Of a DNA stretch of 64,000 nt, positions 27,487-37,376 are shown in pieces; the stretch's first letter is position 1; every line of letters begins with the position of its first letter. A program made the position numbers and the translations under genes. A model generated the notes under the pieces. That model was not told where the DNA came from, did not search any database, and saw only the letters and a program-made list of their open reading frames with translations. The DNA is from Acidobacteriota bacterium (lineage in GTDB: Bacteria; Acidobacteriota; Terriglobia; Bryobacterales; Bryobacteraceae): contig JACPNQ010000006.1 of assembly GCA_016185425.1 (NCBI GenBank), positions 186,001 through 250,000 of the forward strand, read 5' to 3'.

Positions 27487-29268
27487 ATGCAAATTTCCGT
27501 CCTTGATTGGGTCGTGGTTGCGGTGTATTTCCTGCTCAACATAGCCATCGGCTACTACTACAAGCAGCGAGCCGGATCGAGCGTCGACGAGTTCTTTCTT
27601 TCCGGGCGCGATGTGCCCTGGTGGCTGGCCGGAACATCCATGGTCGCGACCACATTCGCCGCCGACACTCCCCTTGCCGTTACCGGAATGGTCGCCCGCA
27701 ACGGGATCGCGGGTAACTGGCTCTGGTGGAACTTTGTCGCTGGTGGCATGTTGGTTGTCTTCTTCTATGCGCGGCTTTGGCGCAGAAGTGGTGTCATGAC
27801 GGATATAGAATTCTCCGAGATCCGCTACTCGGGCAAGCCGGCCGCATTCCTGCGCGGTTTCCGGGCGTTATATTTCGGGATTCCCATTAATTGCATCGTG
27901 CTCGGCTGGGTGAATCTCGCTATGGTCAAAATCCTGATGTTAGTGCTGGGCGTGGACAAGGTTAACGCGATCATCGTCGTTCTCCTTCTTATCGGCATAA
28001 CTTCGTGGATCTCTACACTCTCCGGGCTCTGGGGAGTGCTGGTCACGGACGTCGTTCAGTTCGTCATCAAGATGGCCATGGTAATCGTATTGGCCTACTG
28101 CGCCGTTGCAGCGGCCGGCGGTATGGACGCCTTGATGACTAAGCTCGCCGCGCTTGACATAGCTCGCGGCGTTACACCCGGCGGCAAGAATTCCCTGTTG
28201 TCCTTTGTCCCGGATCTCGACTCCCCTTGGATGCCGATGATCACGTTCCTGGTCTATATCTCGCTCAACTGGTGGGCGACTTGGTACCCAGGAGCTGAAC
28301 CCGGCGGCGGCGGATATGTTGCGCAAAGAATGTTCTCCGCGCGCGATGAGCGCCACTCTCTGCTCGCCACGCTCTGGTTCAACATCGCCCACTACGCCAT
28401 TCGACCCTGGCCGTGGATCTTGACCGCCCTTGCCAGCATCGTTCTTTACCCCGGCCTCGCCGACCCGGAAACCGGCTATATCAAAGTCATGATCGACTAC
28501 ATGCCCGCCTCCCTCCGTGGGCTCATGTTGGCCGGGTTCGCCGCCGCTTATATGTCGACCATCGCCACACAGCTCAACTGGGGCGCCAGTTATCTGGTCA
28601 ACGATTTCTACCGCCGCTTCCTGAAACCGCACGAATCCGCGAAGCATTATGTCCTCATGTCGCAAGCAGCGACAGTTGTTATCACCCTTCTCTCGGCCGC
28701 CGTCACGTTCTACATGGACTCCGTAGCCGGCGCCTGGAAACTGCTTATTGTCACTGGCGCGGGTACCGGCGGAGTGCTGCTCCTTCGTTGGTATTGGTGG
28801 CGAATTAATGCGTGGAGTGAAGTCGTGGCCATGGGCACCGCGTTCGTTGTCAGCGTCGCCCTCCAACTCATTTGGAAGCTCGACTCCGACAACCCCGTCC
28901 AGTTCGCATGGCTCATGATCATCACCGTTTCGGTTACGACTGCCGCTTGGCTCGCCGCGACATTCCTCACACCTCCCGAATCGAGCGAAACTCTCATCAG
29001 CTTCTACCGCCGCACGCGCCCATCCCGCGGCGGATGGGCGCCGATCGCCGCTCTCGCCCCGGATGCGAAACCCGCGGCCGATGGCCTCAATAATCTCGGA
29101 TGCTGGATCGCCGGCTGCGTCATGATCTACATGGCTCTCTTCGGATTGGGAAAGGTACTCTTTAATGAAATTGCGTTGGGCGCCGGAATGCTTGTGCTTG
29201 CCGCCGCCGCGGGATTCTACATCTACCGGGATCTCTCGCGGCGGGGTTGGAGTAGCATAGCGGAATGA
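27487..29268 (+). CDS. Sodium:solute symporter (SSS family)
   Basis: This encodes 593 aa from ATG 27487, with about 14 TM helices. Features: L-D-W-V-V-V-A-V-Y-F at the start, D-E-F-F-L-S-G-R-D-V-P-W-W-L-A-G-T-S-M-V-A-T-T-F-type sequence (sodium-site region of TM1-TM2), P-G-A-E-P-G-G-G-G-Y-V-A-Q-R-M, and A-G-F-A-A-A-Y-M-S-T-I-A-T-Q. Family members import sugars, solutes or acids with sodium. It overlaps the sulfatase start by 4 bases (ATGA), so the solute may be a product of that sulfatase, such as a desulfated sugar (inference). Confidence 0.88.
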   Translation: MQISVLDWVVVAVYFLLNIAIGYYYKQRAGSSVDEFFLSGRDVPWWLAGTSMVATTFAADTPLAVTGMVARNGIAGNWLWWNFVAGGMLVVFFYARLWRRSGVMTDIEFSEIRYSGKPAAFLRGFRALYFGIPINCIVLGWVNLAMVKILMLVLGVDKVNAIIVVLLLIGITSWISTLSGLWGVLVTDVVQFVIKMAMVIVLAYCAVAAAGGMDALMTKLAALDIARGVTPGGKNSLLSFVPDLDSPWMPMITFLVYISLNWWATWYPGAEPGGGGYVAQRMFSARDERHSLLATLWFNIAHYAIRPWPWILTALASIVLYPGLADPETGYIKVMIDYMPASLRGLMLAGFAAAYMSTIATQLNWGASYLVNDFYRRFLKPHESAKHYVLMSQAATVVITLLSAAVTFYMDSVAGAWKLLIVTGAGTGGVLLLRWYWWRINAWSEVVAMGTAFVVSVALQLIWKLDSDNPVQFAWLMIITVSVTTAAWLAATFLTPPESSETLISFYRRTRPSRGGWAPIAALAPDAKPAADGLNNLGCWIAGCVMIYMALFGLGKVLFNEIALGAGMLVLAAAAGFYIYRDLSRRGWSSIAE

Positions 29269-30746
29269 TCTCCCGGCGAGCCCTCCTGGCCTCCGTAGCC
29301 GCCCCGGCCCGCAAGCCCAATTTCCTCTTCCTCATCGCCGATGATCATGCCGGCTACGTCCTCGGCGCTGATGGCAACAGGAAGGTGGCGACTCCAAACC
29401 TCGACCACTTTGCCGGCCAGGGAGTCCGCTTCGCCCGGCACTACTGCAATCAACCGGTATGTACCCCGTCCCGCCAATCGCTGCTCACCGGCCAAATGCC
29501 TTCGGCTGCCGGAGTTACCGTTCTAAAAACTTCTCTCGACCCCTCCAAACCTACCCTCGCCAAGCAGTTTAAAGGCGCCGGCTATCGAACCGCCGTCTTC
29601 GGCAAGATGCACCTCAACCGCCCCAGCGCCCCCGGCCTTTATGGGTTCGACGACATGATGACCGAAGGCGATATCCAGAAGGCGTGGGGCGCTGAGCCGC
29701 CCAAACGCGATCTGCCGGCCGGCGTCAAGCGCAAACCACGCTGGCAGCCCTTCAAAGACCCAGCCCGTATCTGGTTGAATGCCGACAAGTTGCCATTTCC
29801 ACGCTACTACGAAGAGATGCGCGGTACATTCACCGCCAACCGTGCCATTGACTGGCTAAAGAAGCACAAAAATGACGCTGAACCGTTCGCTCTATGGGTC
29901 AGTTTCCCTGAACCGCATTCGCCCTACGATTTCCCCATCGATCACAAAGACCAGTACGACCCGAAGACCTTTGCCGTGCCAACGATTGGGCCGGAGGATG
30001 GCGGTCAGATTCCGCTGATTTTCCGCGACCTGACGCCCGCTGACAAGCAAGGGATCATCGCCTCGTACTACACCGCCGTTTCCTCGCTTGACCGCAATGT
30101 CGGCGACGTCTTACAGGCACTGGACCGGCTCGGTTTAGCTGAAAATACGTGCGTTTTCTACATGGCCGATCACGGCTATTGCCTCGGCCAGCACGGCCGC
30201 TTTGAAAAGCATTGCGGATATGAACCCGCGCTCCGTGTTCCACTCCTCGTACGCTATCCTGGCAGGATTCGCCAGGCAGCGGTCGTCAATGATCTAACGG
30301 AGCACATCGACGTTCCGGCGACAATCACCGATCTGTTGGGCCTCGACCCGCTTCCCATCCAGCACGGCCAGTCGCTACGTCCCTGCCTGGAAGGCAAAAA
30401 ACCGGCCGCCCCGCGCCGTCAAATCTTTAGCCAATATCTTGAAAATGAAGAGGTTTACCTCGCCGGCGACCGGTGGAAGCTCATCTTCTGCTCCGGCCGC
30501 CGCAAACGCACCGATGGCTATGAAACCGATCGTCCCACTCCGGGCCGCCACATAGAGCTCTACGACAAAAAGGCCGACCCCGGCGAGTTCACCAACGTGG
30601 CTGCGAAACACCCGGAAGTTGTTGCCTCCATGCAACAATCAATCCTTGCCCGCTACCGCTCCACTCACCCCGATGCCGCCCAGGAACCAAAGAACCTCGC
30701 CGCTTCCGAAGCGATTGAATTCTATGTCGTGCCGCGGGATGCATAG
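29265..30746 (+). CDS. Sulfatase (formylglycine-dependent)
   Basis: This encodes 493 aa. It starts with a short R-R-containing signal-like region (S-R-R-A-L-L-A-S-V-A-A-P-A), possibly Tat-type. The alkaline-phosphatase-superfamily core opens with P-N-F-L-F-L-I-A-D-D-H (metal Asp pair); the sulfatase signature C-T-P-S-R-Q-S-L-L-T-G has Cys66, the residue converted to formylglycine; V-F-G-K-M-H and Y-M-A-D-H-G-Y supply further metal and sulfate ligands. It hydrolyses a sulfate ester, probably on a glycan, in the periplasm. It is coupled to the symporter. A formylglycine-generating enzyme gene is not in the window. Confidence 0.9.
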   Translation: MISRRALLASVAAPARKPNFLFLIADDHAGYVLGADGNRKVATPNLDHFAGQGVRFARHYCNQPVCTPSRQSLLTGQMPSAAGVTVLKTSLDPSKPTLAKQFKGAGYRTAVFGKMHLNRPSAPGLYGFDDMMTEGDIQKAWGAEPPKRDLPAGVKRKPRWQPFKDPARIWLNADKLPFPRYYEEMRGTFTANRAIDWLKKHKNDAEPFALWVSFPEPHSPYDFPIDHKDQYDPKTFAVPTIGPEDGGQIPLIFRDLTPADKQGIIASYYTAVSSLDRNVGDVLQALDRLGLAENTCVFYMADHGYCLGQHGRFEKHCGYEPALRVPLLVRYPGRIRQAAVVNDLTEHIDVPATITDLLGLDPLPIQHGQSLRPCLEGKKPAAPRRQIFSQYLENEEVYLAGDRWKLIFCSGRRKRTDGYETDRPTPGRHIELYDKKADPGEFTNVAAKHPEVVASMQQSILARYRSTHPDAAQEPKNLAASEAIEFYVVPRDA

Positions 30747-30757
30747 TTTAGGGATCG

Positions 30758-33700
30758 CTAGCGAATCGCAATTGTGACCGGTCTACTGCGCTGGCCGGCC
30801 GATTCGATCGTGACTTCCACCGCGTCGCCTGTCGTCGCGTTCATGGCGATACGCGCATTCACCTGATATAGCCCGCTGAAACCAGGAGTCAGGCCTCCGA
30901 AAAGGACCTGGGCAGGCTGGCCTCCGATGGTGACCGACACCGGATTCACTACGCCGCTGAGCGGAGAGGCCGGCGCCGCCCGTCCCGCCTCGACTGCGGG
31001 ACTAACGGGGCCGAGGCCGGAACTGTAGATCACCACCACTTCGCCGCGGTCGGCGGGGGTTCCGGGTTGGGCGAGAGTAACTCCATCCTGTTTTGTAATT
31101 GCTCCTTGACCCGAACCGTTCTGTGCTTTGGTGAAGATGCCCGGCTGCGCCGCGGCAACATTCAGCGTCTCTGGGACTGCAATGGCTTCGCCCCGTTTCA
31201 CCGAGATCTGGTGTTGCGTGTCGACCGGCAGGTCGTAGGGCACTTGTGCGTTTAGCTGTCCATCGCTTGTGAAGAGCAATGGCAGGGGACGATTCCCGAG
31301 CCGCACCTCGGTACCGTTGAGCGTGACCGGGAGCGGGATAGCCGCCGCTTGACCCGTTGCGTCGGCAAGGCGAGTGCCGTACAGCGAGATGAGGCTTCCG
31401 GGAGCGATTGGCACGCCGCTTTCAAAGCTGGCCGCGTGCACTACTCCTCCTGCGGTGAGCAACGGAGCGGACGCTGCGCCTTGCGCAAGGATCACTCCGC
31501 TCAATTCCACCTTGCCTGCCTGACTGCGGCCGGCCAGTACATCGGCTGTCGTTCCGAGAAAGACCGCCAATACGGTGAGGCGAGTATTCGCGATCGCGCG
31601 CACCGGCCGCCAGGTGCCGCGCCATACACCGTTGCCGACGTGGGCGAGCGCCACCTGCGGATCTCCGTTTTCCGGACGCACCACAACCTGTGCGCCAGTG
31701 CCGCCGGCCAGCGGCGTAAGCAGGTTGCCGCATTCATCGGAGGCCTTTACTTCCACCGTCACTGCTTCGCCGACCCGCACGCTGAAGCCGTCGCGGAGCG
31801 AGGTCGACTCGACGCGCAGCGTTGGAGCGGCACAACTCGCCGCGCCGCGCTCATCCTTTCCTGCGGCATCTGGCGGGGCGATAACGGAAAGCAGATTGAC
31901 GGTGCGAATGCTGCCATCTTCCTGCAGTTGGAACGTGACAACGCCGCGGCGCACTCCGGGTGTCATTCCGGAAAGCGCGGGAGCGATGACAATGTTGCTG
32001 GGGCCATTGGCAACAGCGCGGCCGGCGCTTGGGGCGGCGTCGTACCACGTGCCGAGGCGTGAGGAGTCGTAAGTGACGGTGCCTCTGCCGAGATGATTCA
32101 GCAGGACGGACTGGGATCCCGGGTTCTGGCCTTGTTTGGCGATAAAGATCATTCCCGATGGAGTGACCTCCGGCCCTGGATTGGAGCCTTCCGGGAGAAC
32201 GTTGAGCAGGATCGTCACCAGTTGCGGCGAATTGTCGGCATCCGCGGTGATTTCGATCTGGTCGTAGTATTGCCCTGCCGTGAGTCCGGAGGGGTTGATC
32301 GAGATCGTGAGGTCGCCGATTTCGAGCCACGGCTCGGTAACGGTGCCCGAGGCGGGACTGAGGCGGACGAAGTTCTTCTTCGACGAAGCGGACCAGTTCA
32401 GTACACCGGTGCCTATGTTCAAAACACCAATCTTCTGTGCGGTTGGTGATCCGCCGCCGGCAACCGCCGTGAACGTGAGCCCGGACTGCGAGACCAGAAT
32501 CGTGCGGCGCCCGCCGCGAATCGTCATCGTCACCGGTATGACGGTTCGCGCCGTACCGACGGCCACAGTAAGAGAGCCAAGATAGGTCCCGCCTCTCAAT
32601 CCGGAAGGATTGGCGGTGACGTTGACAGTTCCGACCTCCCCGGCGCGGAGGTCTCCCCCGGCAGACGAGATGCTGAGCCACCTGACTGTACCCGTGTTGA
32701 CGGCGGAAATCTGGTAGGACAACAGGCCGCCGCCGTCATTGCGCACTTCCAGCACGGTGGTCTGCTCAGCCGTGCCCTCGTTGCGCGTGAAGCTGATCGA
32801 TTCGGAGGAGAGACGGAGGCGAGGCGCGGCGTCGCTCACGTTGAGGATCACCGATACCGGATTCGATGTACCAGGCGGGGTTGTCGTAACGTTGATCGTC
32901 GCGGTATAGCGGCCCGGCCCAAGGCCAGTTGCGTTGGCGTTCAGTGTCAGTGTCGCCGGAGCGACGTCGCTTGATGGAGTAACGATGAGCCAGTTGTTTT
33001 GCTGCTGGCCGTAGGTGACGCTAAACGTAAATGGCAGGCCGTTCACCGCGCTGGTGAGAGAGACACGGGCCGGCACGGTGGTTGCGCTGCCTGTGACCGC
33101 GGCGAGCGTGACCGGCGATGGCGAGAGCGTCGTGGTGAGAGCCAGGGTGCGGATAACGCGCACGCGGTTGTTCTGCGTGTCGGCGATGTAGATATTGCCG
33201 GCGTCATCTGTGGTGATACCCATAGGCCGCGAGAAGAAAGCGGAGTTGGGCGAGCCGCCATCTCCGGCGAATCCATACGGCACTTGTCCGGCGAATGTGG
33301 AGATGATTCCGTTGGTGCCGATCTTCCGCATGGCGCCGCCGACATCCTGCGTGATGTAGACGTTGCCCTGACGATCGGCGGCCAGTCCGATTGGAAAGCG
33401 AATGGTGGCCTGAGTGGCTGGCTGTCCGTCACCGGAGGAACCCACGACGCCGGTACCGGCGATGGTGCGAATGATTCCCGTAGCGGAGATGGCGCGGACA
33501 CGGTGATTGCCGTAATCGGCGATGAGCAGTTCTCCGGCGGGATTGATGGCGAGCCCTGTCGGCGAGTACAGGCTTGCCGCCGTGGCCTGGCCTCCATCGC
33601 CCGCGAACATCCCGCGGCCGTCGCCCGCAATGGTCGTGATAGTTCCCGCGGGAGTGATGCGGCGGATGCGGTTGTTGTAGCGATCCGAGAAGATGATGTT

Positions 33701-35197
33701 GCCGTTGGCGTCGATCACTACGCCCCAGGGACCGCTGAGCAGCGCGTCGGCAGCGGGGCCGTTGTCGCCGGAAAATCCGGACCCAAGAAACGATCCGGCA
33801 AGGCTGGTGATGGTGCCGTTGCTCACGCGCCGGATCTTGTCATTGTTCGTATCGGCGATGATGATGCTACCGTCCCTTGCCACCGCGACACCGGCGGGAA
33901 AACTGACCCGTCCGTTCAGCGCGCTGCCATTGTCGGTGCAGCACGAAGACACACCGGTACCGGTCACCCGCGAGACCGAGCCATCCTTGTCGATTCGCGC
34001 AATGCGGTGACCAGTGTATTCGGTGTAGTAGACGGCGCCGTCGGGCGCAACCGCGAGCCCAACAGGTTCCGTCATCGTGACGAGCGTATTGGGCGTGCGA
34101 GGCAGCAGTTCCTTAAATTTGCCGTTGCCCGCGATCTGCGAGATACCGGCCGGGGAGAGCCGCAGCAGGCGGGAGTTATCGGCATCGGCGAATGTGAAGC
34201 TGCCTTGAGGATCGATGGCGATCGTGGTCGGGAAGCCGATGGCCGCGCGCAACGGGTCGATCGGGGAAGGACCTACTACGTCGCTCGAACCGCCGGCAAT
34301 CGTGGTGATGATTCCCGCCGGAGTCAGTTTGCGGATGCGGCGATTGGACGTGTCGGTGATGAAGATATTGCCCGCGGCGTCGGAAGTGATGCCATCGCAG
34401 TTGGTAAGGGTCGCGGCGCGCCCGGGGCCGCCGTCGCCGGAGAATCCGCGTGTGCCTGTGCCGATAATCGTCGTTACGATTCCATCGGTGCCGATGCGTA
34501 GTACGCGATAGTTGTCGATATCGCCCACGATGATGCGGTTGGCGCTATCGACGTGAATCGAAAAGGGCGAAAGCGCGGTTTGCAGAGCGGGCTTTCCGTC
34601 GCCGCTGAACACGTCGTCGCCGTCTCCGGCGATCGTTGTAATGATGCCATCGGTGCCGATGCGGCGGATAAAGGAGTTGTCGTAATCGGCGAGATAGATG
34701 TTCCCGGCGCCATCCAGCGCGATATGGCGGGCGCTGAGGGCGGCGGACGTGGCAGGGCCGTTATCGCCGGCGGGCGTGGAGAAGCCGTTGCCCGCGATGG
34801 TGGTGACGATGCCGGCAGGTGTAATTTTTCGAATGCGGCGGTTGCGGGTATCGGAGACGAAGATATTGCCGGTGCGGTCGATGGCGATGCCGCGAGGCTG
34901 GTCGAAGGAGGCGCGCAGGGCATCGCCGCCATCGCCGGAGAAGCCGCGAACGCCGTTGCCGGCGATGACGGTGACATTTCCGGACGCTTCAATGCGGACG
35001 ATGACGTGATTCAGGGTGTCGGAAAAGACCGTGCGGCCCTGCGGGTCGATGGCCACGGAGAGGACCGAGCCCAGCGGCGCGTCGAGCGCCGGGCGTCCAT
35101 TACCAGGGAAAACCCACTCGGTACCTGCATACGTGGTAACTATCTGCTGTCCGAACAGGGACGCGGATAACCCAAGAAGGAACAATCTGAGCGCCAT
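30758..35197 (-). CDS. Giant secreted NHL-repeat protein with Ig-like domains and C-terminal TIGR03437-type module
   Basis: This encodes 1479 aa from ATG 35197 with a GAGGTG RBS. The signal peptide is about 1-20. Residues about 20-690 contain roughly 12 NHL units of 55-57 aa, each with G-x-G-x-x-G-F-S-G-D-G-G, then D-x-x-G-N-I-Y-I-A-D and N-x-R-I-R-R-I; that is enough for two six-bladed propellers. About 690-1150 are three or four Ig/BACON-like domains. The last 240 residues are the Solibacter-type C-terminal module (P-G-S-L-I-S-L-Y-G, V-V-I-Y-S-S-G-L-G, V-T-I-G-G-Q-P-A). Likely an extracellular binding or scaffold protein; ligand unknown. The repeats are diverged, not identical at DNA level. 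Confidence 0.87.
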   Translation of the reverse strand: MALRLFLLGLSASLFGQQIVTTYAGTEWVFPGNGRPALDAPLGSVLSVAIDPQGRTVFSDTLNHVIVRIEASGNVTVIAGNGVRGFSGDGGDALRASFDQPRGIAIDRTGNIFVSDTRNRRIRKITPAGIVTTIAGNGFSTPAGDNGPATSAALSARHIALDGAGNIYLADYDNSFIRRIGTDGIITTIAGDGDDVFSGDGKPALQTALSPFSIHVDSANRIIVGDIDNYRVLRIGTDGIVTTIIGTGTRGFSGDGGPGRAATLTNCDGITSDAAGNIFITDTSNRRIRKLTPAGIITTIAGGSSDVVGPSPIDPLRAAIGFPTTIAIDPQGSFTFADADNSRLLRLSPAGISQIAGNGKFKELLPRTPNTLVTMTEPVGLAVAPDGAVYYTEYTGHRIARIDKDGSVSRVTGTGVSSCCTDNGSALNGRVSFPAGVAVARDGSIIIADTNNDKIRRVSNGTITSLAGSFLGSGFSGDNGPAADALLSGPWGVVIDANGNIIFSDRYNNRIRRITPAGTITTIAGDGRGMFAGDGGQATAASLYSPTGLAINPAGELLIADYGNHRVRAISATGIIRTIAGTGVVGSSGDGQPATQATIRFPIGLAADRQGNVYITQDVGGAMRKIGTNGIISTFAGQVPYGFAGDGGSPNSAFFSRPMGITTDDAGNIYIADTQNNRVRVIRTLALTTTLSPSPVTLAAVTGSATTVPARVSLTSAVNGLPFTFSVTYGQQQNNWLIVTPSSDVAPATLTLNANATGLGPGRYTATINVTTTPPGTSNPVSVILNVSDAAPRLRLSSESISFTRNEGTAEQTTVLEVRNDGGGLLSYQISAVNTGTVRWLSISSAGGDLRAGEVGTVNVTANPSGLRGGTYLGSLTVAVGTARTVIPVTMTIRGGRRTILVSQSGLTFTAVAGGGSPTAQKIGVLNIGTGVLNWSASSKKNFVRLSPASGTVTEPWLEIGDLTISINPSGLTAGQYYDQIEITADADNSPQLVTILLNVLPEGSNPGPEVTPSGMIFIAKQGQNPGSQSVLLNHLGRGTVTYDSSRLGTWYDAAPSAGRAVANGPSNIVIAPALSGMTPGVRRGVVTFQLQEDGSIRTVNLLSVIAPPDAAGKDERGAASCAAPTLRVESTSLRDGFSVRVGEAVTVEVKASDECGNLLTPLAGGTGAQVVVRPENGDPQVALAHVGNGVWRGTWRPVRAIANTRLTVLAVFLGTTADVLAGRSQAGKVELSGVILAQGAASAPLLTAGGVVHAASFESGVPIAPGSLISLYGTRLADATGQAAAIPLPVTLNGTEVRLGNRPLPLLFTSDGQLNAQVPYDLPVDTQHQISVKRGEAIAVPETLNVAAAQPGIFTKAQNGSGQGAITKQDGVTLAQPGTPADRGEVVVIYSSGLGPVSPAVEAGRAAPASPLSGVVNPVSVTIGGQPAQVLFGGLTPGFSGLYQVNARIAMNATTGDAVEVTIESAGQRSRPVTIAIR

Positions 35198-35226
35198 CTG
35201 ACACCTCACGACATATACACGGAATT

Positions 35227-35242
35227 GCCTACCATAGTAGGC
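35227..35242. repeat. Small inverted repeat upstream of the NHL gene
   Basis: GCCTAC-CATA-GTAGGC is a perfect 6-bp stem with a 4-base loop in the 62-base gap between the NHL gene and the upstream small gene. No T-tract follows in the direction of transcription. It may be an operator or a weak RNA hairpin. Confidence 0.35.
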
Positions 35243-35259
35243 CTTTTCAAGGAACGAGT

Positions 35260-35694
35260 TTAGTTCGTGCCAGGCACGGGTTTTTGCAGACGCCGGGTAT
35301 ATTCGAGGGCGTCGGTTTCTTCTTTCGTCAACAGGTCCAGTTTCTCCTGGCTGTCCTTCTTTTTTTTCCAGGCCGCGCGGCCGAAAGGAGTCATCCGCTC
35401 AAACTTGTAGTATTCGCCCTCTTCCTTCGCATGGATGCCCAACGGCGGACCGGCCTCAATAAGCTTTTGCATCTCGGCGGATTGCTCCATGCGAGTGACC
35501 CCGAACGGCGTGCGGATGTAGATGATCTGCTTGCCGTTTTCTTCCAGGCGGTACACATCCGGGCGTACTTCTTTTGCGGCCTTTGGTACTTCCCCGACAA
35601 AGACAGTTGGCTTCTTCCGGGGCTCTTCCGCCCCGGCGCCAATCGCCATGAAAAGCATGGCTCGAATGACGATATATCCCGCCACTTGTCTCAT
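35260..35694 (-). CDS. Small secreted protein, function unknown
   Basis: This encodes 144 aa from ATG 35694 (ATG 35712 would add six residues). The N-terminus (I-V-I-R-A-M-L-F-M-A-I-G-A-G-A) is a probable signal peptide. The mature part is charged, with V-Y-R-L-E-E-N-G-K-Q-I-I-Y-I-R-T-P-F-G and a repeated T-P-F-G-R/V motif (twice, about 45 residues apart), then a Lys-rich segment. I do not recognise a family. It is divergent from the FAD oxidoreductase by 24 bases and could be co-transcribed with the NHL gene downstream. Confidence 0.55.
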   Translation of the reverse strand: MRQVAGYIVIRAMLFMAIGAGAEEPRKKPTVFVGEVPKAAKEVRPDVYRLEENGKQIIYIRTPFGVTRMEQSAEMQKLIEAGPPLGIHAKEEGEYYKFERMTPFGRAAWKKKKDSQEKLDLLTKEETDALEYTRRLQKPVPGTN

Positions 35695-35718
35695 CACTGA
35701 ATACCGTAGCATGGGACG

Positions 35719-37353
35719 ATGCTCTCCCGGCGCACCTTCCTATTTACTAGCGCGGCGGCGGCCGCGGCCCCGCGCGAGTTGCGCTGCGATGTGGCCGTGA
35801 TCGGCGGCGGCACGGGAGGTGTGGCGGCGGCCTTGGCCGCGTTGCGGAACGGCATGCGCGTGGTGATGACCGAAGAAACCGATTGGCTGGGCGGCCAGTT
35901 GACGTCGCAAATGGTACCGCCGGACGAGCATCCGTGGGTCGAGCAGTTCGGTGGCACGCGACTGTACCGGGAGTATCGCAATCAGGTCCGCTCCTACTAT
36001 CGCGATCATTATCCATTGACGGCCGAGGCGCGGGCTCGATGGAATCTCAATCCGGGAGACGGGTCGGTTTCGAGAATCACGCATGAGCCGCATGTCTCGG
36101 CGGCGGTGCTGGACGCGATGTTGGCGAGGTATGTCTCCAGCGGACAATTGACGGTCTTGCGGGACACGATGCCGGCGCGTGCCGATGTCGCCGCGGACCG
36201 CGTGCGCGCGGTGACAGTGCGGCATAAATCCGGGCTGGAGAAGGTAATCGGCGCCGCGTACTTTATCGACGCGACGGAGCAGGGTGACCTGCTTCCTCTC
36301 GCCGGCGTGGAGTTTGTCACGGGCTTTGAAGCACAGCGCGAAACGAAGGAGCCTCATGCGCCCGCGGAGGCGCAGCCGGCCAATATCCAGGCATTCACGG
36401 TTTGTTTTGCAGTGGATTATGCGGCGGGGGAAGATCACACGATCGACAAGCCCGCCGAGTATGCGTTTTGGCGCGATTATGTGCCGGCGCTGAAGCCGGC
36501 ATGGCCGGGGAAACTTTTGAGTTGGCGGATGACCGACCCGGTGAAGCTGACGCCGCGCGAAGTGATCTTCGATCCCACGGCCGAGGCCAATCCTCCGGGA
36601 AAATCGAATCTGTTCATCTACCGTCGAATCGCCAACAAGCGCAATTTCATCCCGGGCGCTTATGCGAGCGACGTGTCGCTAATCAACTGGCCGCAGAATG
36701 ATTACTGGCTGGGGAATCTGCACGGGAACTCGCCCGCGGAGGCGGCGCGGCATCTGGCGCGGGGGAAGCAGTTGAGCTTGTCGCTGCTGTACTGGATGCA
36801 GACCGGGGCGCCGCGGCCGGACGGAGGGCAGGGCTGGAAGGGGCTGCGGCTGCGCGGGGATTTGGCGGGCACGGAGGACGGGTTGGCGAAGTATCCGTAT
36901 ATCCGCGAGTCGCGGAGAATCCGGGCGGAATTCACGGTGCTGGAGCAGCATGTGGCGGCGGCGGAGCGGAAGGAGGCGGAGGTGTTTGCGGACAGCGTGG
37001 GAGTGGGGAGTTACCGGATCGATCTGCATCCGTCGAGCGGGGGTGACAACTACATTGACGTGGGGTCGCTGCCGTTCCAGATTCCGCTGGGCGCGCTGAT
37101 TCCGCGGCGGGTGGAGAATGTGCTGGCCGGGGCGAAGAATTTGGGGGTGACGCATATTACGAACGGCTGTTACCGTCTGCATCCGGTCGAGTGGAACATC
37201 GGCGAGGCGGCGGGAGCGGTCGCATCCGAGGCCGTGAAGACGGGGCACGCGCCGCGGCATATTCGGAATCGGAAGGAGTTGTTGGGCGCTCTCCAGGTAC
37301 GGTTGGTGGCGCAGGGGGTGGAGTTGTCGTGGCCGCGGGCGGGGGCGCGGTAG
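35719..37353 (+). CDS. Tat-exported FAD-dependent oxidoreductase (FAD_oxidored type)
   Basis: This encodes 544 aa. It begins M-L-S-R-R-T-F-L-F-T-S-A-A-A-A-A, a Tat-like signal, then C-D-V-A-V-I-G-G-G-T-G-G-V-A-A-A (FAD-binding Rossmann fold, about 23-38) and the family-typical T-D-W-L-G-G-Q-L-T-S-Q segment. The C-terminal part has G-A-K-N-L-G-V-T-H-I-T-N-G and V-E-W-N-I-G-E-A-A-G. Family members are found with polysaccharide degradation genes, but their substrates are mostly unknown. The coding DNA from 36,600 on is strikingly G-rich on the plus strand. Confidence 0.82.
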   Translation: MLSRRTFLFTSAAAAAAPRELRCDVAVIGGGTGGVAAALAALRNGMRVVMTEETDWLGGQLTSQMVPPDEHPWVEQFGGTRLYREYRNQVRSYYRDHYPLTAEARARWNLNPGDGSVSRITHEPHVSAAVLDAMLARYVSSGQLTVLRDTMPARADVAADRVRAVTVRHKSGLEKVIGAAYFIDATEQGDLLPLAGVEFVTGFEAQRETKEPHAPAEAQPANIQAFTVCFAVDYAAGEDHTIDKPAEYAFWRDYVPALKPAWPGKLLSWRMTDPVKLTPREVIFDPTAEANPPGKSNLFIYRRIANKRNFIPGAYASDVSLINWPQNDYWLGNLHGNSPAEAARHLARGKQLSLSLLYWMQTGAPRPDGGQGWKGLRLRGDLAGTEDGLAKYPYIRESRRIRAEFTVLEQHVAAAERKEAEVFADSVGVGSYRIDLHPSSGGDNYIDVGSLPFQIPLGALIPRRVENVLAGAKNLGVTHITNGCYRLHPVEWNIGEAAGAVASEAVKTGHAPRHIRNRKELLGALQVRLVAQGVELSWPRAGAR

Positions 37354-37376
37354 CCGAGACGCGGAGAATAGCCGCC

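Noticed and set aside
31000..35197. Repeats in the NHL gene considered as a CRISPR-like or tandem DNA array
   Set aside because: The 160-170 base periodicity is protein-level and diverged; there are no identical 20-40 base direct repeats with unique spacers.
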